DNA from: Verrucomicrobiota bacterium
GTDB taxonomy: Bacteria > Verrucomicrobiota > Verrucomicrobiia > Limisphaerales > UBA1096
Length of the DNA: 11,238 bases
NCBI GenBank assembly: GCA_015658765.1
Contig: DQOE01000252.1
Span: 1 to 11,238 of the forward strand
Direction of reading: 5' to 3'
Shown here: one piece after another, positions 7,379 to 11,238 of the stretch
Layout: every line of letters begins with the position of its first letter
Numbering within the stretch: the stretch's first letter is position 1
Translations under genes and position numbers: made by a program
The notes under the pieces: model-generated
The model's database searches: none
Seen by the model: the letters and a program-made list of their open reading frames with translations, nothing else
What the model was told of the DNA's origin: nothing

Positions 7379-8046
7379 TCCTGTTTCTTGATCGTCTTGC
7401 CGCCTTGCCAAGTGGCCTCGGATTGCTTCTGGCCGTTGGGGTGCCAGCGCGTCTCGACGCCGTTCAACTGGCCGTTGGTGTAGACCTGCTCCGACCACTT
7501 GCTGCCGTCGTCGCGCCAAATCACCCATTGACCATCGGCCCGTCCATCGACGTATTTTCCCGTCCGAAACAACTTCCCGTTCTCGTAGTAAAACGTCCAG
7601 ATGCCCTGCTGTTTGCCGTTGACGAATTGCCCATCGACCGACTTCGTGCCGTTGTCGTGGTGATCGACAAACTGCCCCTCAAACGGCGAGCCCCCCGCGG
7701 TGTACCGGCCGTTTTCATTCGTCAAATTGCCCGCGCCCTCGACCTTAGCAGGAGTAACAGACTCTTTCGGGGCAACAGCCTCGCCGCCTTGCAGCTTGGT
7801 TTCGGGGTTGGGTTTGGGAGTCGGCTTGGCCCCGGGCTGAATCTTCTTGGGCGCCTTGCCGAGCGTTAGTTTCCCTGGTTCATCGGCTTCGCCTGTTGAT
7901 GGTGCGACCTCCGCAACCGGTGTGATTTTGATGTTGTCTGGCAACGCTGGCGTTGGCATTTCTGCCTGTTCCGCCGGGGGTGCGTCTCCACCGCCGCAAC
8001 CCGCCAGCACCATCGTCACTGCCAAAAAAAACACGAAACCCTTCAT
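7348..8046 (-). CDS. MORN-repeat (YwqK-type) lipoprotein
   Basis: From the ATG at 8046 the product is 232 residues with a lipoprotein signal, MKGFVFFLAVTMVLAGCGGG (lipobox LAGC, Cys17). Residues 20-108 are a Pro/Ala/Lys-rich linker likely to span periplasm or peptidoglycan. Residues about 122-220 hold four repeats of about 24 residues with a core of aromatic/NGK.../G..V.G...G: DNGTKSVDGQFVNGKQQG, ENGKLFRTGKYVDGRADG, DDGSKWSEQVYTNGQLNG and PNGQKQSEATWQGGK. These are MORN_2-type repeats as in YwqK-family proteins, which databases often label antitoxins without direct evidence. The open frame extends upstream to 8187, but those 47 residues precede a perfect lipoprotein signal and would overlap luxE, so I reject them. 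First gene of a minus-strand unit with the Rossmann-fold and pseudopilin genes. Confidence 0.82.
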   Translation of the reverse strand: MKGFVFFLAVTMVLAGCGGGDAPPAEQAEMPTPALPDNIKITPVAEVAPSTGEADEPGKLTLGKAPKKIQPGAKPTPKPNPETKLQGGEAVAPKESVTPAKVEGAGNLTNENGRYTAGGSPFEGQFVDHHDNGTKSVDGQFVNGKQQGIWTFYYENGKLFRTGKYVDGRADGQWVIWRDDGSKWSEQVYTNGQLNGVETRWHPNGQKQSEATWQGGKTIKKQEWDEQGTPRQ

Positions 8047-8180
8047 GGGCGAGAGCAAACCACAGGCTCCGCCCGCTGACAAAACCATTTGTTGCCAAGC
8101 CAACGTCTTGACCGTAGTTTCCCCGCCCTTGGCTGTGGCGGAAAACCAGCCATAGCGCACAAGCGCGCACAAAAAACCGC
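8047..8180. promoter_or_regulatory. Divergent intergenic region between lipoprotein unit and luxE
   Basis: These 134 bp must hold the promoters of both divergent units. On the + strand TTGGCT (8129-8134) and CATAGC (8151-8156), 16 nt apart, is the best pair found but weak (3 of 6 in the -10). A short inverted repeat GGCTG/CAGCC (8131-8151) overlaps it. Neither downstream start has a Shine-Dalgarno sequence. Confidence 0.3.
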
Positions 8181-9275
8181 ATGACAAATTTCACTTCATT
8201 AACCGAAGCCTGTGACGCGGTGAGCACGTTCATTCAGCGGTGCGTCGATGATCCGCACGCAGCCGGCTTCGGCGAACTCGCCCTTGGCCTGTTCGCGTTT
8301 CAGTTCGCACACAACACCCCTTTCGCCAATCTTTGCCAAGCGGAGAATCTCACACCGGAAACGGTCGGCGATTGGCGCGACATCCCGACGGTGCAGACGC
8401 GCGCCTTCAAGTCGCTCGACTTGACCGTCTTGCCGGAAGCCGATCGCGAGACGCTGTTCCGCTCAAGCGGCACGACCCAAGTCGATCGCAGCCGGCACTT
8501 TCACTGCGCGGAAACCTTGGCCGTGTATCACGCTTCGCTTTGGCCTTGGTTTGCCTGGCACGTGGTCGATGAGTCGGCGAACCGGCTGCTGTTTCTGTTT
8601 CCCGAGCTTGGCCAAGCGCCGGAGTCGTCGCTGGTGCACATGATGGACACCGTGGCCAAGCGCTTGGCCGAGCGCGAACATTGTTTCGCCACAGACGGCC
8701 AATGGCGGATCGACGGCCAAGCCGCAGTCGATTTCCTGCACGACTGCGCCACGCAAAACGAACCGGTCACAATTCTCGGTACCGCGTTTTCGTTTGTGCA
8801 TCTGCTCGACCATCTGGACGCCGACGCGATCGATTTCCAACTGCCCAGCGGCTCGGCGGCGATGGAGACCGGCGGCTACAAGGGCCGCTCGCGTGAGATG
8901 CCCCGGCCCAAGCTGCACCAAGCCATCACTGCCAAGCTCGGTGTCGCGAGCGGGCGGATCATTTGCGAATACGGCATGTGCGAATTGAGTTCGCAGGCGT
9001 ATGACAGCAAACTGGGCCAAGCGAATACCGCTCCCCGACTGTTTCGGTTTCCGCCCTGGGCACGCGCCCGCGTCGTCTCGCCAGAGACTCTGGCGGATGT
9101 TGAGCTTGGCCAAGCCGGCCTGTTACAGGTCGTCGACCTGGCCAATGCCGGCTCGGCGCTTAGCCTCCAGACCTCAGACTTGGCCAGGCGGCACGCCGAC
9201 GGGTTCGAGCTGCTGGGCCGGGCCGAGTTGGCCGAGTCCCGAGGCTGTTCGCTGATGAATTTGACCCATGCCTGA
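8181..9275 (+). CDS. LuxE-like acyl-protein synthetase
   Basis: A 364-residue member of the LuxE (acyl-protein synthetase/acyl-protein reductase component) family, close to the usual 370. In luminous bacteria LuxE activates a fatty acid with ATP and passes it as a thioester to LuxC. Seen here: the adenylate-forming loop LFRSSGTT (residues 92-99), METGGYKGRSREM (228-240) typical of LuxE, the EYGMCELSSQAY acidic motif (263-274), and LGRAELAESRGCSLMN at the C-terminus, where Cys356 matches the near-terminal acyl-accepting cysteine of LuxE. The chain appears complete and catalytically intact. The start at 8181 has no Shine-Dalgarno sequence. The stop overlaps the luxC-like ATG by 8 nt. No luxA, luxB or luxD is in view, so the role is presumably lipid or aldehyde metabolism rather than light production. 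The acyl chain length is unknown. Confidence 0.85.
   Translation: MTNFTSLTEACDAVSTFIQRCVDDPHAAGFGELALGLFAFQFAHNTPFANLCQAENLTPETVGDWRDIPTVQTRAFKSLDLTVLPEADRETLFRSSGTTQVDRSRHFHCAETLAVYHASLWPWFAWHVVDESANRLLFLFPELGQAPESSLVHMMDTVAKRLAEREHCFATDGQWRIDGQAAVDFLHDCATQNEPVTILGTAFSFVHLLDHLDADAIDFQLPSGSAAMETGGYKGRSREMPRPKLHQAITAKLGVASGRIICEYGMCELSSQAYDSKLGQANTAPRLFRFPPWARARVVSPETLADVELGQAGLLQVVDLANAGSALSLQTSDLARRHADGFELLGRAELAESRGCSLMNLTHA
8606..8617. repeat. GCTTGGCCAAGC iterated palindrome in luxE-like gene
   Basis: Exact 12-bp palindrome read as E-L-G-Q-A, followed 36 bp later by the 16-bp half-site palindrome at 8654-8669. Confidence 0.85.
8654..8669. repeat. 16-bp palindrome GGCCAAGCGCTTGGCC
   Basis: Perfect palindrome made of two iterated-motif half-sites in inverted order. 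A near copy with one changed base, GGCCAAGCGCTGGGCC, lies at 2173-2188. Confidence 0.75.
9104..9115. repeat. GCTTGGCCAAGC iterated palindrome in luxE-like gene
   Basis: Second exact 12-bp copy in this gene, read as E-L-G-Q-A like the first, although the two lie in different parts of the protein. Confidence 0.85.
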
Positions 9276-10623
9276 ACAACCACTGGACTATTTTTTGGCC
9301 GACAAACCGGGCGCGGAGCTGACGCACTCGCTGATCGCCGAGGCGTCCCAAACGCTGCGCCGAAACTGCAACGAGTACCTCGCCACGCTGGGCAACGAGC
9401 AGATCATTTCCAAGCTCGCCGAGGTGGCCAACCTGTGGCGTTCGCCCGATTATCCTCTGCGACAAATGGCGCTCGACGCCGACCCGGAAGAGACCGGCTT
9501 CCCGCGTGAAGTGCTCGCGGCCGGGCTGGACGCCTGTTTTGCCGACTGGACGCAGGAAAAGTTTTTCATGCTGCTCACGCAGGAGTTCGGCGACCCGACG
9601 CGGCTGCAGTCGTTCGCCAGCCAGCCGAACCGAACGTACTCGATGGTGAACGGCCCGCAACTGATCGCGCACATCGCGCCGGGTAATTTGCCGGTGCCGG
9701 TGTTTCAGTCGATCGCGTTTGGGTTGCTGCTGCGGTCGGCGCAGTTCGTCAAGTGCGCCTCCGGCAAGTCGCTGCTGCCGCGGCTGTTTGGCCACTCGCT
9801 GCACTTCGTCGAGCCGGGCATGGCGGCGGCGCTCGAGATCGCGGAGTGGGATGGCGGCAACGAGTCGCTCGAGTCGGCATTGTTCGCCGAGGCCGATTGC
9901 GTGACAGTGTATGGCGACGACAAAACGGTGGAGTCGATCCGTCAGCGACTACCCTTGGCCAAGCGCCTGGCCGGCTACGGTCACCGTGTCAGTTTCGGCT
10001 ACGTGGAAAAACAGGCCAACGAGGTGATGGGCACGCAGACGGTCATCTCGCATGCCGCCGACGATGTCGTCGCGTGGAACCAGCACGGCTGCCTGTCGCC
10101 GCACGTGATTTACGTGGAGGAAAACGGCAGCCTCAACCCGGCGCGCTTCGCCGAAATGCTCGCCAGGGAACTCGAGGCGCGAAACGAGACCATGCCGCGC
10201 GGGCCGATCTCGACGAGGGAGTCGGCGGCGATCTCGACGGCCCGGCGCTTTTACAAAATCCGCGCAGCCAACAACGCCGGTGCGGCACTTTGGGAGAGCG
10301 AGGGCTCGACCGACTGGACGGTAGTGCACGAGGATGAAAAGCAATTCCAGACCTCGCCGCTGAACCGGTTCATATTCGTCAAGCCGATCGAGCACATCGA
10401 CGAGGTGCTGCACGTGCTGGAGCCGATCCGCGAGTCGGTGTCCACCGTCGGCCTTGCCGCGAGCGAGGCGCGGATGCGGGATTTGGCACTGCCGTTGGCC
10501 CGGTGGGGTGTGCCGAGGATTTGCCCGCTTGGCCAGATGCAGCGGCCGCCGCTGGCCTGGCGCCACGACGGACGACCGCCGCTGGGCGAACTCATCCGCT
10601 GGGCCGATCTCGAAACCGCATAA
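9268..10623 (+). CDS. LuxC-like acyl-CoA/acyl-protein reductase
   Basis: A 451-residue protein of the LuxC acyl-CoA reductase family (usual length about 480), an NADPH-dependent aldehyde-dehydrogenase-fold enzyme that reduces an enzyme-bound acyl thioester to a fatty aldehyde. Visible blocks: [22 protein letters not shown] (residues 133-154), [16 protein letters not shown] (159-174), [17 protein letters not shown], the [10 protein letters not shown] nucleotide-site block, and [16 protein letters not shown] with Cys275 as the likely acyl-accepting nucleophile. The ATG overlaps the end of the luxE-like gene by 8 nt, implying coupled translation and matching the physical LuxE-LuxC complex known from luminous bacteria. 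queD follows after 7 nt. Substrate chain length and physiological product are unknown. Confidence 0.88.
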   Translation: MPEQPLDYFLADKPGAELTHSLIAEASQTLRRNCNEYLATLGNEQIISKLAEVANLWRSPDYPLRQMALDADPEETGFPREVLAAGLDACFADWTQEKFFMLLTQEFGDPTRLQSFASQPNRTYSMVNGPQLIAHIAPGNLPVPVFQSIAFGLLLRSAQFVKCASGKSLLPRLFGHSLHFVEPGMAAALEIAEWDGGNESLESALFAEADCVTVYGDDKTVESIRQRLPLAKRLAGYGHRVSFGYVEKQANEVMGTQTVISHAADDVVAWNQHGCLSPHVIYVEENGSLNPARFAEMLARELEARNETMPRGPISTRESAAISTARRFYKIRAANNAGAALWESEGSTDWTVVHEDEKQFQTSPLNRFIFVKPIEHIDEVLHVLEPIRESVSTVGLAASEARMRDLALPLARWGVPRICPLGQMQRPPLAWRHDGRPPLGELIRWADLETA

Positions 10624-10630
10624 CCGAATC

Positions 10631-10987
10631 ATGGAACTCAGAAAAACATTTCAGTTCGAAGCCGCCCACCTGTTGCCGCATCTGCCGGAGGATCACAAAT
10701 GCCGGCGACTGCACGGGCACAGCTTCACGGCGGAGATCGTCGTCGAGGGCGATTGCGACCCAAAACTGGGTTGGGTGCTCGATTACGCCGACATCTCGGC
10801 GGCGTTCAAGCCGCTCTGGGAGCAACTCGATCACCGTTATCTCAACGACGTTGGCGGCCTCGAAAACCCGACGAGTGAAAATGTCGCCGTGTGGATTTGG
10901 GAGCGATTGAAGCCAAGTTTGCCGCTGTTAACCGCCGTGGAAGTGGCCGAAACCTGCACCGCCAGCTGTGTTTACAGGGGCGAATGA
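10631..10987 (+). CDS. queD: 6-carboxy-5,6,7,8-tetrahydropterin synthase
   Basis: A 118-residue, T-fold enzyme converting 7,8-dihydroneopterin triphosphate to 6-carboxytetrahydropterin in the preQ0/queuosine pathway. It follows E. coli QueD almost block for block: [55 protein letters not shown], and [16 protein letters not shown] at the C-terminus. Zinc ligands are His13, His28 and His30, the catalytic cysteine is Cys24, and the Asp67-His68 pair and Glu107 are present. The frame is open upstream into the luxC-like gene, but the family N-terminus fits the ATG at 10631. It lies 7 nt after the luxC-like stop and is probably expressed with it, although no biochemical link between them is known to me. 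No queC, queE or queF is in the window. Confidence 0.95.
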   Translation: MELRKTFQFEAAHLLPHLPEDHKCRRLHGHSFTAEIVVEGDCDPKLGWVLDYADISAAFKPLWEQLDHRYLNDVGGLENPTSENVAVWIWERLKPSLPLLTAVEVAETCTASCVYRGE

Positions 10988-11089
10988 GCCCCTGGCCAAG
11001 CGGAGGAGTTCCGAAAACCGTTGCGCTGAAAACCGTTTTTTATTAAGGTCTCTGACCCGCCGGAGGGGATTCACATCGGCTCGTGACAG
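10988..11089. other. Intergenic region with duplicated decamer
   Basis: Contains two direct copies of GAAAACCGTT (11013-11022 and 11028-11037) spaced 15 bp apart, the second running into TTTTTTATTAAGG, and a near-match CTGGCCAAGCGG to the iterated palindrome at 10992-11003. GGAGGGG (11062-11068) resembles a Shine-Dalgarno sequence but sits 21 nt before the next ATG. No convincing terminator hairpin precedes the T run. Confidence 0.4.
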
Positions 11090-11238
11090 ATGAAAAAAGT
11101 TTACAGCTTGAAGGATATTGACGAGCTGCAACGCAAAGGCGGGCTGGATGGCATCCCAACCGATGCGATCATCACACCGTCAGCGCGTGACCGCCTGAAA
11201 GAATTTAAAATGAGTGACACAGAAAAACCTGCGCCCGC
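11090..11238 (+). CDS. Unidentified protein, 3' end missing; possible microcompartment-associated N-terminus
   Basis: An open frame of 49 codons runs off the window, starting MKKVYSLKDIDELQRKGG and continuing IPTDAIITPSARDRLKEFKM, then a charged, proline-containing stretch (SDTEKPAP). An in-frame TGA at 11084 makes the ATG at 11090 the first possible start. The IITPSARD segment resembles a short motif near the N-terminus of accessory proteins of bacterial microcompartment loci, such as EutT- and EutQ-like proteins ('iTPxAR'). That comparison is from memory and rests on about 10 residues, so the function is left open. Its basic, Lys-rich start suggests a cytoplasmic protein. Confidence 0.55.
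   Translation, partial: MKKVYSLKDIDELQRKGGLDGIPTDAIITPSARDRLKEFKMSDTEKPAP

Noticed and set aside
7379..7528. 50-residue upstream extension of the Rossmann-fold protein
   Set aside because: Arg/Gln-rich sequence without domain character, lying wholly over the MORN-repeat coding region in another frame.
7120..7869. Plus-strand open frame of 249 codons opposite the MORN lipoprotein and Rossmann-fold genes
   Set aside because: The Leu/Arg/Ala/Pro-rich translation mirrors the repeats of the opposite strand; the minus-strand frames have clear domains and ordered overlaps.
8047..8187. 47-residue upstream extension of the MORN lipoprotein
   Set aside because: It would bury a canonical lipoprotein signal peptide inside the protein and overlap the luxE-like start.
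10454..10630. 59-residue upstream extension of QueD
   Set aside because: QueD is normally about 120 residues, and the ATG at 10631 gives the family N-terminus; the extension lies within the luxC-like gene in another frame.

Overview
The window is high-GC bacterial DNA (roughly 60% by eye) with densely packed genes, short overlaps and almost no Shine-Dalgarno sequences. Several gene types together suggest the Planctomycetes-Verrucomicrobia-Chlamydiae group, most likely a verrucomicrobial genome: a secreted neutral/alkaline ceramidase-like protein, a type II pseudopilin with a C-terminal H-x-DG motif, small ankyrin and MORN lipoproteins, and a LuxE/LuxC pair without luciferase. This assignment is inference; no rRNA or other marker gene is present. 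I see no tRNA, rRNA, CRISPR array, insertion sequence or phage gene.

Layout from left to right. (1) Positions 2-1684 (+) hold the 3' part of acs (acetyl-CoA synthetase), convergent with a gap of only 3 bp to a two-gene minus-strand unit: an ankyrin-repeat lipoprotein (3636-3145) followed by a ceramidase-like secreted protein (3130-1688). The first residues of the ceramidase-like protein look like translated intergenic repeat. (2) Positions 3797-5449 (+) hold malate dehydrogenase followed 3 nt later by deoxyribose-phosphate aldolase (deoC), with a plausible promoter at 3753-3781. (3) Positions 5450-5834 are a long convergent intergenic region without a convincing gene. (4) Positions 8046-5835 (-) are a tightly overlapping three-gene unit: a MORN-type lipoprotein, a spermidine-synthase-like Rossmann-fold protein, and a type II pseudopilin-like protein. 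(5) Positions 8181-10987 (+) are a LuxE-like acyl-protein synthetase, a LuxC-like acyl reductase overlapping it by 8 nt, and queD 7 nt downstream. (6) At 11090 a new + gene begins and runs off the end; its N-terminus carries a 'IITPSARD' motif resembling short segments of bacterial-microcompartment accessory proteins.

The most striking signal is not a gene. The palindromic octamer TTGGCCAA occurs 12 times, 11 times as the decamer CTTGGCCAAG and 5 times as the 12-mer GCTTGGCCAAGC. By base composition about 0.1-0.2 octamers would be expected. It lies in coding sequence in all three reading frames (read as L-A-K, L-G-Q or W-P) and in intergenic DNA, so the constraint acts on the DNA rather than the protein. 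It resembles the cyanobacterial HIP1 highly iterated palindrome in behaviour but has a different sequence. Half-sites also form longer perfect palindromes, 16 bp at 6501-6516 and 8654-8669.

Functionally, several genes handle two-carbon units and aldehydes (Acs, DeoC, malate dehydrogenase, LuxE/LuxC, and possibly the truncated last gene). Whether they are physiologically connected cannot be decided from this window.
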